A stretch of 64,000 nucleotides of DNA from Bradyrhizobium liaoningense. Lineage in GTDB: Bacteria > Pseudomonadota > Alphaproteobacteria > Rhizobiales > Xanthobacteraceae. Positions 8,094 through 16,945 of this stretch are shown here, one piece after another. The translations under genes and the position numbers were made by a program. The stretch is taken from positions 248,001-312,000 of the forward strand of contig NZ_JAFCJS010000005.1 of NCBI RefSeq assembly GCF_018130825.1. The letters run 5' to 3'. Each line of letters begins with the position of its first letter. Within the stretch, counting starts at the first letter, position 1. The notes beneath the pieces are model-generated. The model did no database searches, had not been told where the DNA came from, and was given only the letters and a program-made list of their open reading frames with translations.

Positions 8094-8205
8094 CGTAGGG
8101 TGGATTAGCGAAGCGTAATCCACCAATGGGCGCGAGCAACAATTGAGGTTCTTTGTTGTCGTGCGTCTGTAGTGGTGGATTACGCTTTCGCTAATCCACC
8201 CTACG
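8094..8205. repeat. Inverted pair of GGTGGATTA palindromes
   Basis: Two copies of a roughly 32-bp palindromic unit (left 8094-8125, right 8173-8205, inverted to each other) are separated by 47 bp. Each copy alone folds into a hairpin of the form GGTGGATTA...TAATCCACC, and together they can form one long stem. This is a common dispersed intergenic element in Bradyrhizobium and relatives. It sits between the convergent NTF2-like and FAA-hydrolase genes and may act as a bidirectional terminator. Confidence 0.85.
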
Positions 8206-8214
8206 ATATCGAGC

Positions 8215-8916
8215 CTACTCGGGCTGGCCGATGCTCACCTTCAGCGTGCCGACGCCGTCGACGCCGCATTCGAGCTTGTCGCCGGGCTGCAGCTGCGACA
8301 CGCCGGCGGGCGTGCCGGTCATGATGATGTCGCCGGCGGCGAGCTTCACCTGCTGAGACAGCTGCCAGATCGTCTCCGGCACGTTCCAGATCATCTGCTC
8401 GAGGTCGCCCGTCTGGGCTTCCTTGCCGTTGACCGTGAGCCAGATCTTGCCCTTGGTGGGGTGGCCGATCTTGGAGGCCGGCTGCAATGCCGAGGCGGGC
8501 GCGGAGCCATCGAACGACTTGCCGATCTCCCACGGGCGCTCCTTCTTGCGCGAGGCGATCTGGAGGTCGCGGCGGGTGAGATCGATGCCGACGGCATAGC
8601 CGTAGACGTGGTCCAGCGCCTTGTCGGCGGGGATGTTGAGACCGCCGCTCTTCAGCGCGACGATCAGCTCGACCTCGTGATGCAGATCCTTGGTCAGCGG
8701 CGGATAGGGAATGGTGGCGCCATCGGGCACCAGCATGTCGGCGTGCTTGGCGAAGAAGAACGGCGGGGCGCGCTCGTCATTGCCCATCTCGCGGATGTGC
8801 TCGAGATAGTTGCGGCCGACGCACCAGATGCGGCGCACGGGATAACGGCCGCTCTCCCCGACGACGGGAAGCGAGGCCTGGGGCGGAAGCGGAATGACGT
8901 AGGAGGCGGCGTTCAT
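8215..8916 (-). CDS. Fumarylacetoacetate hydrolase family protein
   Basis: A 233-aa soluble metal-dependent enzyme of the FAH superfamily (hydrolysis of acylpyruvates or decarboxylation/isomerisation of 2-oxo acids). Visible motifs are VGRNYLEHIREMG near the N-terminus, the metal ligands in DLHHEVELIVAL, GIDLTRRDLQ with its conserved Asp, and the conserved TGTPAGVSQLQPGD. The single-domain length matches YcgM/FAHD1-type acylpyruvases. It lies 39 nt downstream of the ABC exporter gene on the same strand. No aromatic-catabolism genes are nearby, so the substrate is left open. Confidence 0.88.
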   Translation of the reverse strand: MNAASYVIPLPPQASLPVVGESGRYPVRRIWCVGRNYLEHIREMGNDERAPPFFFAKHADMLVPDGATIPYPPLTKDLHHEVELIVALKSGGLNIPADKALDHVYGYAVGIDLTRRDLQIASRKKERPWEIGKSFDGSAPASALQPASKIGHPTKGKIWLTVNGKEAQTGDLEQMIWNVPETIWQLSQQVKLAAGDIIMTGTPAGVSQLQPGDKLECGVDGVGTLKVSIGQPE

Positions 8917-8955
8917 GAAGCGGTCTCGCTGCTCTTGGTGGGGTGATGGGGAACT

Positions 8956-10758
8956 CTATGCGGTTGCACTGATCGGCGCCAGAGCGCCGGCGTCGCGATG
9001 TTGCAGGCGGAAGAACGAGGCATAGCGCCCGCCGCGGCGCAGGAGCTCGTCGTGGCGGCCCTGCTCGACGATCTCCCCGCCCTCGACCACCAGGATGCTG
9101 TCGGCGTGCATGATGGTGTGCAGGCGGTGCGCGATCACGATGGTGGTGCGGTTCTGGCAGAGATGCTCGATCGCCTCCTGCACCTGCCGCTCGGATTCGG
9201 AATCCAGCGCGGCGGTGGCTTCATCGAGCAGGATGATCGGCGCGTTCTTGAGCAGCGCGCGCGCCACCGCGATGCGCTGGCGCTGGCCGCCAGAGAGCTG
9301 CGTGCCGTGCTCGCCGACCGGCGTGTCGTAGCCGAGCGGGAAGCCCATGATGAAATCATGCGCGCAGGCCGCTTTCGCCGCCTCGATGATCTCGCCCTCG
9401 CTCGCGCCCGGTCTGCCGAAGGCGATGTTGCTCCGGATGGTGTCGCGGAACAGATAGACGTCCTGGCCGACATAGGCGGTCTGGGCGCGCAGCGATCTGC
9501 GCGAGACCGAAGAGATCGACTGGCCGTCGATCACGATGTCGCCCTGCGTCACCTCGTAGAAGCGCAGGAGCAGCGCCAGCACGGTCGACTTGCCGCCGCC
9601 GGACGGACCGACCAGCGCGGTGACCTTGCCGGGCTCGGCGACGAAGCTCATGCGGTTGAGGATGGTCTCATTGGCGCGATAGGAGAAGCTGACGTCGCGC
9701 AGCTCGATCCGTGCGTCGGAAAGCTTCAGCGCCGGCTTGTCGTCGTCGGACCGCTCGCTCGCGGGGCTATCGACGACCTCGAGCAGCATGCGCGCGCCGA
9801 CGAGCTGGCTGTTGAGGTCGATGTTGAGGCGCGCCAGCCGCTTGGCCGGCTCGGTCGCCATCAGGAACGCGGTCATGAAGGAGAAGAACGCGCCGGGCGT
9901 GGCGTTGAGCGCGACCACGCTGTAGCCGCCATAGAGCAGGCAGCCGGCGACGGCGAAGCCGCCGAGCATCTCCATCAGCGGATTGGAGCGGTTGGCGACG
10001 CGGGCCATCTTGTTGGCGTTGCGCTCGACGATCGCGATGTTCTCGTCGATACGCTTCTGCATGGTGTCTTCGAGCGTGAACGCCTTGACGGTGCGGATGC
10101 CTTGCAGCGATTCCTGCATCGTCTCCATGATGTCGGCGGTGCCGGTGAACTGGTTGTAGGCGAGGCCCTTGATGCGCTTGACCAGCTTGCGCAGCACCAG
10201 CATCGCCGGCGGCACCGCGACGAGGCCGATGAACGACATCAGCGGATCCTGCCACACCATCACGCCGATCATGGCGAGCAGCATCAGCAAGTCGCGCCCG
10301 ACGGCATTGACCAGCATGTTGAGAACGTCGGTGATGGACTTGGCGCCGGCCGTCAGCCGCGCCAGGAACTCGGACGAATGCCGCTCGGAGAAGAAGCCAA
10401 CGCTTTCGCGCATCAGCTTCGCGAACAGCTGGCGCTGGTTGGTGGCAAGGATGGCGTTGCTGATCTTGGTCAGGATCACCATGTGGCCGTAGGTCGCCAC
10501 GCCCTTGATGAAGAGCAGGATCACCGTGATGCCGGAGAACATCGCGATGCCCGGGATGTTCTTGTCGACATAGGCCTGGTTGATGACCTGGCCGAGCACA
10601 TAGGTCGCGCCCGCGGTTGAGCCCGCGGCGAGCGCCATCAGCGCGAAGGCGACGAGGTAGCGCCGCCAGTAGACGATGCCTTGTTCCGTGACCAGGCGGC
10701 GAATCAGGACCGCTGCCGCATAGGGATCGTCGGTGATTTTCTTTGGAAACTGGGCCAT
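8956..10758 (-). CDS. ABC exporter, fused permease and ATPase (MsbA-like)
   Basis: A 600-aa half-transporter. Six TM helices lie within residues 33-320, followed by the nucleotide-binding domain: Walker A GPSGGGKST (384-392), Q-loop, signature LSGGQ (488-492), Walker B IILLDEAT (508-515) and H-loop (VIAHRL). The type IV exporter fold and length are those of MsbA-like lipid flippases and general exporters. It follows galE on the same strand after 116 nt and stands next to the LPS gene region. Lipid A or glycolipid export is therefore plausible but not proven; a multidrug exporter role is the alternative. Confidence 0.88.
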   Translation of the reverse strand: MAQFPKKITDDPYAAAVLIRRLVTEQGIVYWRRYLVAFALMALAAGSTAGATYVLGQVINQAYVDKNIPGIAMFSGITVILLFIKGVATYGHMVILTKISNAILATNQRQLFAKLMRESVGFFSERHSSEFLARLTAGAKSITDVLNMLVNAVGRDLLMLLAMIGVMVWQDPLMSFIGLVAVPPAMLVLRKLVKRIKGLAYNQFTGTADIMETMQESLQGIRTVKAFTLEDTMQKRIDENIAIVERNANKMARVANRSNPLMEMLGGFAVAGCLLYGGYSVVALNATPGAFFSFMTAFLMATEPAKRLARLNIDLNSQLVGARMLLEVVDSPASERSDDDKPALKLSDARIELRDVSFSYRANETILNRMSFVAEPGKVTALVGPSGGGKSTVLALLLRFYEVTQGDIVIDGQSISSVSRRSLRAQTAYVGQDVYLFRDTIRSNIAFGRPGASEGEIIEAAKAACAHDFIMGFPLGYDTPVGEHGTQLSGGQRQRIAVARALLKNAPIILLDEATAALDSESERQVQEAIEHLCQNRTTIVIAHRLHTIMHADSILVVEGGEIVEQGRHDELLRRGGRYASFFRLQHRDAGALAPISATA

Positions 10759-10874
10759 CCGTAGTCCATTGACGGCGCAGGGAAGCCTGCCCGCGCGTCA
10801 GGGATCGATGGGCCTCTGTGCCCGCTCAAGCGGGGTTTTTCAAGCCCAATTAAGGGCTTGCGTCCGGACGGAAA

Positions 10875-11888
10875 TTAGGCCGAGACGGCCTGGCGGAGCT
10901 CGCCATGGCGCTCGCGGAACAGCTTGTCCTCCCAGGCCAGCGCGTGGGCCGCGATGGTCTCAAGGTCGTCATATTGCGGCTTCCAGTCGAGCAGGCCGCG
11001 AATGCGGCTGGTGTCGGCGACCATGGTCATGATGTCGCCGGGCCGGCGCGGGGCGTACTGGACGGCGAAGCTGCGCCCGGACACACGGCGCACGGCGTCG
11101 ATGGTCTCCAGCACCGAATAGCCGCGGCCGTAGCCGCAATTCAGCGTGGTCGAGGCGCCTCCGTTGCGCAGGTAAGCGAGTGCCGAGCGATGGGCCTGCG
11201 ACAGGTCCGTGACGTGGATGAAGTCGCGGATGCAGCTGCCGTCGGGGGTCGGATAGTCGGTGCCGAACACGTCGATCTTGGCACGCTGGCCGGTTGCGGC
11301 CTCCACCGCGATCTTGAGCAGATGCGTGGCGCCGACGGTGGCAAGGCCAATGCGTGCCTGCGGATCGGCACCGGCGACGTTGAAGTAGCGCAGGGTCACG
11401 TACTGCATGCCGTAGGCGGCGGCGACGTCGTGCAGCATGATCTCGGTCATCAGCTTCGACGAGCCGTAAGGCGACAGCGGCCGCGTCGGCGCGTGCTCGG
11501 GCACCGGCACCTGGTCCGGATTGCCGTAGACCGCCGCGGTCGAGGAGAAGATGAAGCGGCCGATGCCGCGCTTCACGGCGACGCTGAGCAGGTTGCGCGC
11601 GGTGACGAAATTGTTGCGGTAATAGCCGAGCGGATCGCGCATCGAATCCGGCACGACCACCGAGCCCGCGAAATGGATGATGCTCTCGATGTTGTGCTGG
11701 GCGATGACACCTTCGAGCAGGTTCTCGTCGCCGGCATCGCCGATGAACAGCGGCACGCCTTCCGGCAAGTACGCCGAGAACCCGGTCGAGAGATCGTCGA
11801 TCACGACGACGTCCTCGCCGGCTTCCGCCAGCGCCAGGACCGTATGACTTCCGATATAACCGGCGCCGCCGGTGACTAGCACAGTCAT
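10875..11888 (-). CDS. galE: UDP-glucose 4-epimerase
   Basis: A 337-aa extended SDR that interconverts UDP-glucose and UDP-galactose using tightly bound NAD. It has the N-terminal motif VTGGAGYIGSHT (5-16), SSTAAVYGNP with the catalytic Ser/Thr, and SPYGSSKLMTE with the YxxxK pair. Also present are the GalE-specific YRNNFVTARNLL, YFNVAGADP, and 'PTPDGSCIRDFIHVTDL'. Length is typical (about 338 aa). It supplies galactose for the adjacent polysaccharide genes and is divergent from the mannosyltransferase gene at 12014. Confidence 0.95.
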   Translation of the reverse strand: MTVLVTGGAGYIGSHTVLALAEAGEDVVVIDDLSTGFSAYLPEGVPLFIGDAGDENLLEGVIAQHNIESIIHFAGSVVVPDSMRDPLGYYRNNFVTARNLLSVAVKRGIGRFIFSSTAAVYGNPDQVPVPEHAPTRPLSPYGSSKLMTEIMLHDVAAAYGMQYVTLRYFNVAGADPQARIGLATVGATHLLKIAVEAATGQRAKIDVFGTDYPTPDGSCIRDFIHVTDLSQAHRSALAYLRNGGASTTLNCGYGRGYSVLETIDAVRRVSGRSFAVQYAPRRPGDIMTMVADTSRIRGLLDWKPQYDDLETIAAHALAWEDKLFRERHGELRQAVSA

Positions 11889-12013
11889 GGTCTCACCCGT
11901 CCTCGATCAACGCGCAAAGCTAGCGCTTGCGTGGTGAAGAGGGGGTATCGGCGGCCCTGAACTGGTCACTATGCTTAATGTTGCGTATAGGGACTTTCGA
12001 AACGGAGCATGAC

Positions 12014-13051
12014 GTGGCGAATTTCCCAGCCGATCTCGAAGTGATCGTGCCAAATCTGCACAGGCGCTATTCCGGGGTCACCGCGACCAACCGGATGGTG
12101 GCGCCGCGGCTGGCGAAACTGTATCGCGCGGCATGGTTCGGCTCGGATGCGCCGGAGGGGATCGCGCGGCTGGGTGTTGCCGATTTCCTCAAGCTGTGGC
12201 GCCGCAAGGCGCCGCTGATCTGGCACGCGCGGCGCAACAACGAGATGATCGCGGGCGTCGTGCTGCGCGCGGTCGGCTGGCCGCTCAAACTCGTGTTTAC
12301 CTCGGCGGCGCAGCGGCATCACAGCTGGATCACGCGCTGGCTGATCCGGCGCATGGACGCGATCATCGCAACGAGCGACATCTCGGCCTCGTTCCTGAAG
12401 GTGAAGGCGACGGTGATCCCGCATGGCGTCGACACCGACGTTTACGCGCCTCCGGTCGACCGCGCGGCGGCGTTTGCGGAAGCCGCGCTGCCGGGCCACT
12501 ACGCCATCGGCTGCTTCGGCCGCGTGCGTGCGCAGAAGGGGACTGATTTGTTCGTGGATGCGATGTGCCGCTTGCTGCCGCGCTATCCGGATTTCACCGC
12601 GATCATCGTCGGACAGGTCACGCCCGAGCAGACGCCTTTCGCCAATGACTTGAAGAAACGCATCGAGGCAGCCAACCTGCAATCGCGCATCGTCATCACC
12701 GGCGAGTTGCCGATCGAAGCGGTGCAGCGCTGGTATCAGCGGCTGACGATCTACGCCTTCACCTCACGCAACGAAGGTTTTGGTCTGACGCTGATCGAGG
12801 CGATGGCGGCGGGAAGCGCGCTCGTCGCCGCACGCGCCGGTGCGGCCGAGCTCGTGGTCGAGGATGGTGTCACCGGCGTGCTGATCCCGACCGGAGATGC
12901 CGACGCGCTCGCGGCGGCGCTCGAGCCGCTGATGCGTGATGTGGCGTCTGCGACGGCGATGGGCGAGCACGGGCGGGCGCGAGTGCTCGAACGATTCAGC
13001 CTCGATGCGGAAGCGGCGCGGATCGGCGCGGTCTATCGGCCGCTGCTTTGA
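12014..13051 (+). CDS. GT4 glycosyltransferase, LPS-core mannosyltransferase LpcC-like
   Basis: A 345-aa cytosolic/peripheral glycosyltransferase of family GT4 (GT-B fold). The N-terminus (VANFPADLEVIVPNLHRRYSGVTATN) resembles rhizobial LpcC, which adds mannose to the inner LPS core. The GT4 donor-site motif is visible as TSRNEGFGLTLIEAMAAGSALVAARAG, with the E-x7-E pair. The start was set to GTG 12014 because GGAG lies 6 nt upstream; the ORF extends in frame to 11927 without family similarity. It is divergent from galE. Assignment to mannose rather than another sugar is inference. Confidence 0.82.
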   Translation: MANFPADLEVIVPNLHRRYSGVTATNRMVAPRLAKLYRAAWFGSDAPEGIARLGVADFLKLWRRKAPLIWHARRNNEMIAGVVLRAVGWPLKLVFTSAAQRHHSWITRWLIRRMDAIIATSDISASFLKVKATVIPHGVDTDVYAPPVDRAAAFAEAALPGHYAIGCFGRVRAQKGTDLFVDAMCRLLPRYPDFTAIIVGQVTPEQTPFANDLKKRIEAANLQSRIVITGELPIEAVQRWYQRLTIYAFTSRNEGFGLTLIEAMAAGSALVAARAGAAELVVEDGVTGVLIPTGDADALAAALEPLMRDVASATAMGEHGRARVLERFSLDAEAARIGAVYRPLL

Positions 13052-13227
13052 GCCGCTTTTGCCAGCGCAAACAAAAAAGTCGAAAACAACCCCATGCACA
13101 GTAGCCAGGGATAAGGAAATCAATGGCTTGGCGGGTGGTTTGGCTTGCTGCTGATTTTACGAAATCGATTTGACCCGTCGGGCAAAACAGTGGCAAGGTG
13201 TCACCATGGGCGCGAGCCTCGGCGGCC

Positions 13228-14298
13228 TCACGTCTCCGCCCTTGCCCCCACGTCACCGAGCACCCGCTCCGCAATCCCCACCACCTCGCTCGCCGCAATG
13301 TCCCGCATGCAGCGGTGGTCGTTCATCTTGCAGATCGTGCTCTGGCAGGGCTGGCACGACAGCACGCTCTTGTCCTGGACCACGGTCGCGGCGAGGCCGT
13401 TGAGAGGGGCCCAGAGATAGGGGCTGGTCGGGCCGAAGATGCCCATGGTGGGCGTGCCGAGCGCGGCGGCGATGTGCATCAGGCCGGAATCGTTGGAGAT
13501 GGCGACGCCTGCCGCCGCCATGGCCAGCACGCCGTTACGCAGATCGTTGCCGGTGAGGTCCCGCACTTTGGGGCCGCCCGCGGCGACGATCTCCTGGGCG
13601 AGGCCCTTTTCCGCGGGGCCGCCTACCACCCAGACCTCGAGGCCGCGCTCGACCAGCAGGCGGGCGGCCTCGGGATAGTAGGTCCAGCGCTTGGAGACGC
13701 CGACCGAGCCGGGGGCGAGCGCCACTGCGGCGCCGGCGCTGAGGCCGTTGGCCTGCCGCCAGCGCACGATGTCCTCGGCGGGGACCCGCAATTGCGGCAC
13801 CGGCCATTCCGGGGGCAGGGGGGCGCCGTCGGGCTGGGCGAGGGCGGCATTCTTGTCGATGAAGCGCGGCAGCTTCTTCTCGCCCCAGCGCCAGCGGTTG
13901 AGCAGGCCGAACCGGAACTCGCCGACAAAGCCGACCCGCTCCGGGATACCGGCCAGTGCCGGCGCGATCGCCGCCTTCCAGGTCCGGGGCAGCACCAGGG
14001 CTGTGCCGTAGTTCCGCTCCCGCAGGAGGTTCGCAAGGCCGAACTGGCGGCCGACGGCCAGCCGGCTGCGCGGCAGGTCCCAGACGATTCCCTGCCGGAC
14101 GCCGGGCATGTAATCGACCAGCGGGGCGCACAGGGACGTGGTCAGGAGATCGACCGGCCGGTTCGGCCACCGCTCATTGAGGACCCGCACCACGGTGTGA
14201 TTCCGGACGAAATCGCCGATCCACATGTAGGGAATGATCAGGATCGGGCGGGTGTCGTCCCGATCTGCACGTCCACTAAGTTGCGAATCTTGGTTCAT
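13228..14298 (-). CDS. waaF: Lipopolysaccharide heptosyltransferase (GT9)
   Basis: A 356-aa glycosyltransferase family 9 protein that adds L-glycero-D-manno-heptose to the LPS inner core. It shows the GT9 N-terminal strand ILIIPYMWIGDFV, the donor-site motif LAPGSVGVSKRWTYYPEAARLL, and the conserved ISNDSGLMHIAAALGTPTMGIFGPTSP; the last resembles heptosyltransferase II (WaaF). It is divergent from hldD, which makes the ADP-heptose donor, across 172 nt. It converges on the GT4 gene across a 176-nt gene-free gap in which I see no clear terminator. Confidence 0.9.
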   Translation of the reverse strand: MNQDSQLSGRADRDDTRPILIIPYMWIGDFVRNHTVVRVLNERWPNRPVDLLTTSLCAPLVDYMPGVRQGIVWDLPRSRLAVGRQFGLANLLRERNYGTALVLPRTWKAAIAPALAGIPERVGFVGEFRFGLLNRWRWGEKKLPRFIDKNAALAQPDGAPLPPEWPVPQLRVPAEDIVRWRQANGLSAGAAVALAPGSVGVSKRWTYYPEAARLLVERGLEVWVVGGPAEKGLAQEIVAAGGPKVRDLTGNDLRNGVLAMAAAGVAISNDSGLMHIAAALGTPTMGIFGPTSPYLWAPLNGLAATVVQDKSVLSCQPCQSTICKMNDHRCMRDIAASEVVGIAERVLGDVGARAET

Positions 14299-14470
14299 TC
14301 GTTAATAGGGCCGAAGGTGAGCTGATGTGGCGGTTCGGTTAGCCGCTCCGGGGCGGGACGTAAAGCAGGCTGAGCGCAAGTCCCAGAGCGCCTGCCCAAA
14401 ATGCTTACACTTTGGCGGATGATGCGCTACGGCAGGGTCGGACCTTAAGAAAATCGGGCAGGTAGGTGGA

Positions 14471-15448
14471 ATGTTGCTGGTGACCGGCGGGGCCGGTTTT
14501 ATCGGATCGAATGTCGTGGCCGCGCTGAATGACGCCGGCAGCGACGTCGTGGTGTGCGACCTGCTCGGCAACGACGGCAAGTGGCGCAACCTCGCCAAGC
14601 GCCAGCTTGTGGATATCGTCCCGCCGGACGAGCTGCTCGACTGGCTGAAGGGCCGCAAGCTCGATGCCGTGATCCATCTCGGGGCGATCTCCGCGACTAC
14701 GGCGACCGACGGCGACCACGTGTTCGAGACCAATTTCCGGATGTCGATGCGCCTGCTGGACTGGTGCACGGCGGGCGCCGTGCCGTTCATCTATGCCTCT
14801 TCGGCCGCGACCTATGGCGACGGCGAGGCCGGCTTTGGCGACGACGCCTCGTTGCCGGCACTGAAAAAGCTGCGGCCGATGAATCTCTACGGCTGGAGCA
14901 AGCACATGTTCGATCTCGCGGTCGCCGGGCGCGTCGCGAACGGCGATCCGCTGCCGCCGCAATGCGTGGGCCTGAAGTTCTTCAACGTGTTCGGCCCGAA
15001 CGAATACCACAAGGGCTCGATGATGAGCGTGCTGGCGCGCCGCTTCGACGACGTCAAAGCGGGTCGCGTCGTGCAGCTGTTCAAGTCGCATCGCGAGGGC
15101 ATCGCCGACGGCGACCAGCGGCGCGATTTCATCTATGTCGACGACGTCGTGCGCGTCATCATGTGGCTGCTGGCAACGCCCGCCGTCTCGGGCCTCTTCA
15201 ATGTCGGCACCGGCAAGGCGCGCAGCTTCAAGGATTTGATGCTGGCGGCCTATGCAGCGCTCGGCACCAGGCCCAACATCGAATACATCGACATGCCCGA
15301 GAACATCCGCGGCGCGTACCAGTACTTCACCCAGAGCGAGGTCGATCGCCTCTGCCGCGCCGGCTATAACGGCGGCTTCACGACGCTCGAGGACGCGGTG
15401 AAAGCCTATGTCGGGGACTATCTCGACCGGCCCGACCGTTTCCGCTGA
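14471..15448 (+). CDS. hldD: ADP-L-glycero-D-manno-heptose 6-epimerase
   Basis: A 325-aa extended SDR (also called RfaD) that converts ADP-D,D-heptose into ADP-L,D-heptose, the donor for LPS inner core. It has VTGGAGFIGSNVV (4-16), IYASSAATYGDGEAGF, and the active-site MNLYGWSKHMFD (Tyr-x3-Lys). Also present are FFNVFGPNEYHKGSMMSV and the heptose-epimerase-specific RDFIYVDDVV. GGTAGGTGGA precedes the ATG. It begins a tightly packed operon running through hldE and waaL to about 22.4 kb. Confidence 0.95.
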   Translation: MLLVTGGAGFIGSNVVAALNDAGSDVVVCDLLGNDGKWRNLAKRQLVDIVPPDELLDWLKGRKLDAVIHLGAISATTATDGDHVFETNFRMSMRLLDWCTAGAVPFIYASSAATYGDGEAGFGDDASLPALKKLRPMNLYGWSKHMFDLAVAGRVANGDPLPPQCVGLKFFNVFGPNEYHKGSMMSVLARRFDDVKAGRVVQLFKSHREGIADGDQRRDFIYVDDVVRVIMWLLATPAVSGLFNVGTGKARSFKDLMLAAYAALGTRPNIEYIDMPENIRGAYQYFTQSEVDRLCRAGYNGGFTTLEDAVKAYVGDYLDRPDRFR

Positions 15449-15460
15449 GGCTTTTTGATC

Positions 15461-16945
15461 ATGGCGACGCCCATTCTCGATTTCGACGCCCTCGCGCAAA
15501 CGATCTCAAGCCGCACGGTGCTCTGCATCGGCGACATCATGCTGGATGAGTTCGTCTATGGCGAGGTGTCGCGGATCTCGCCGGAAGCGCCGACGCCGGT
15601 CATCGCCGCCCAGCGCAGCGAGATCCATATCGGCGGCGCCGGCAATGTCGCGCGCAATATCGCCTCCCTCGGCGCGCGCTGCATCTTCGTCGGCCTCGTC
15701 GGCGAGGACGATGCGGGCAAGCGGCTTGCTACGGCGCTGGCCGAACATGGTGCAATCGAAAGCGTGCTGGTGTGCGATCCGTCGCGGCCGACCACGCGAA
15801 AAGTCCGCTTCGTCTCCGAGCATTTTTCCACGCACATGCTACGCGCGGATTGGGAGCAGGCGGCGCCCGCCTCCGACGGGGTCGAGACCGAGCTGATCGA
15901 GGCGATCCTGCCGCGGATCGCACGCGCCGACATCGTGCTGCTGTCCGACTATGCCAAGGGCGTGCTGACCGCGCGCGTGATCCGCCACACCATCGATGCC
16001 GCGCGAAAGCTCGGCAAGTCCGTCATCGTCGATCCCAAGAGCCTGAATTGGGCGATCTATCGCGGCGCGACGCTGCTGACGCCCAATCGCAAGGAATTTT
16101 CTGAAGCCACCCGCAGCCGCGCCGACACGCCGCAGAGCATCGTCGATGCCAGCGAGGACGTGATGCGGCTCGCAGATTGCGAGGCGCTCCTGGTCACGCA
16201 GGGCGAGCACGGCATGACGCTGGTGCCGCGTGGCGGCGAGGCGGTTCACGTTCCGGCCGTTCCGGTGAAGGTACGCGACGTCTCCGGCGCCGGTGACACC
16301 GTCGCCGCCGCGCTCGCGGTCTCGCTCGCGGCGAGCGCCGACTGGGACACGGCGCTGCGCGTCGCCAACGCCGCCGCTGCCGTCGCCGTCGGCAAGCAGG
16401 GCACCGCCAGCGTGAGCACGGCCGAGCTGCGGCGCAAGATCCTGCCGCACGCCTATCTCGCGGCCGAGGAGAAGATCGTGCTCGAGCCTGATACGCTCGA
16501 TGCGCAGCTAGCCGAGTGGAAGCGGCAGGACCTGCGCGTCGGCTTCACCAATGGCTGCTTCGACATCCTGCATCCCGGCCACGTCAAGGTGCTGACCGCG
16601 GCGCGCGCCGCGTGCGACCGCCTGATCGTCGGCCTCAACAGCGACGCCTCGGTGCGGCGGTTGAAGGGCGCCGATCGCCCGGTTCAGGACGAGCGTGCGC
16701 GCGCCGAGGTGCTCGCCGCGCTCGAAGCGGTCGATCTCGTCGTCATCTTCGAGGAGGACACGCCGCTCGACCTGATAACCCGGATCAAGCCGAGTGTGCT
16801 GGTGAAGGGCGGCGACTACACCCGCGAGCAGGTGGTCGGCCACGAGGTGGTCGAGGCCGCGGGCGGCGTGGTCGTGCTGGTCGACATCCTCCAGGGGTTC
16901 AGCACGACGGCGCTGGTGCATCGCGCGCGGGGAGGGGCCAAGTGA
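15461..16945 (+). CDS. hldE: Bifunctional heptose 7-phosphate kinase / heptose 1-phosphate adenylyltransferase
   Basis: A 494-aa cytosolic fusion enzyme (RfaE) making ADP-D,D-heptose. The N-terminal PfkB-type kinase (about 1-325) has the ribokinase signature ISPEAPTPV, IGGAGNVARN and the catalytic GAGDTVAAALA. The C-terminal nucleotidyltransferase (about 345-494) has FTNGCFDILHPGHV and the HxGH-containing ATP site. Fusion as in E. coli HldE. ATG 15461 was chosen; a TTG two codons upstream is also in frame. It lies 12 nt after hldD and its stop overlaps the waaL GTG as GTGA. gmhA and gmhB are not in the window. Confidence 0.95.
   Translation: MATPILDFDALAQTISSRTVLCIGDIMLDEFVYGEVSRISPEAPTPVIAAQRSEIHIGGAGNVARNIASLGARCIFVGLVGEDDAGKRLATALAEHGAIESVLVCDPSRPTTRKVRFVSEHFSTHMLRADWEQAAPASDGVETELIEAILPRIARADIVLLSDYAKGVLTARVIRHTIDAARKLGKSVIVDPKSLNWAIYRGATLLTPNRKEFSEATRSRADTPQSIVDASEDVMRLADCEALLVTQGEHGMTLVPRGGEAVHVPAVPVKVRDVSGAGDTVAAALAVSLAASADWDTALRVANAAAAVAVGKQGTASVSTAELRRKILPHAYLAAEEKIVLEPDTLDAQLAEWKRQDLRVGFTNGCFDILHPGHVKVLTAARAACDRLIVGLNSDASVRRLKGADRPVQDERARAEVLAALEAVDLVVIFEEDTPLDLITRIKPSVLVKGGDYTREQVVGHEVVEAAGGVVVLVDILQGFSTTALVHRARGGAK

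Noticed and set aside
10800..10874. Terminator between galE and the ABC exporter gene
   Set aside because: Hairpins are present, but the T-run lies in the plus-strand direction while both genes are on the minus strand. A terminator for galE is not supported.
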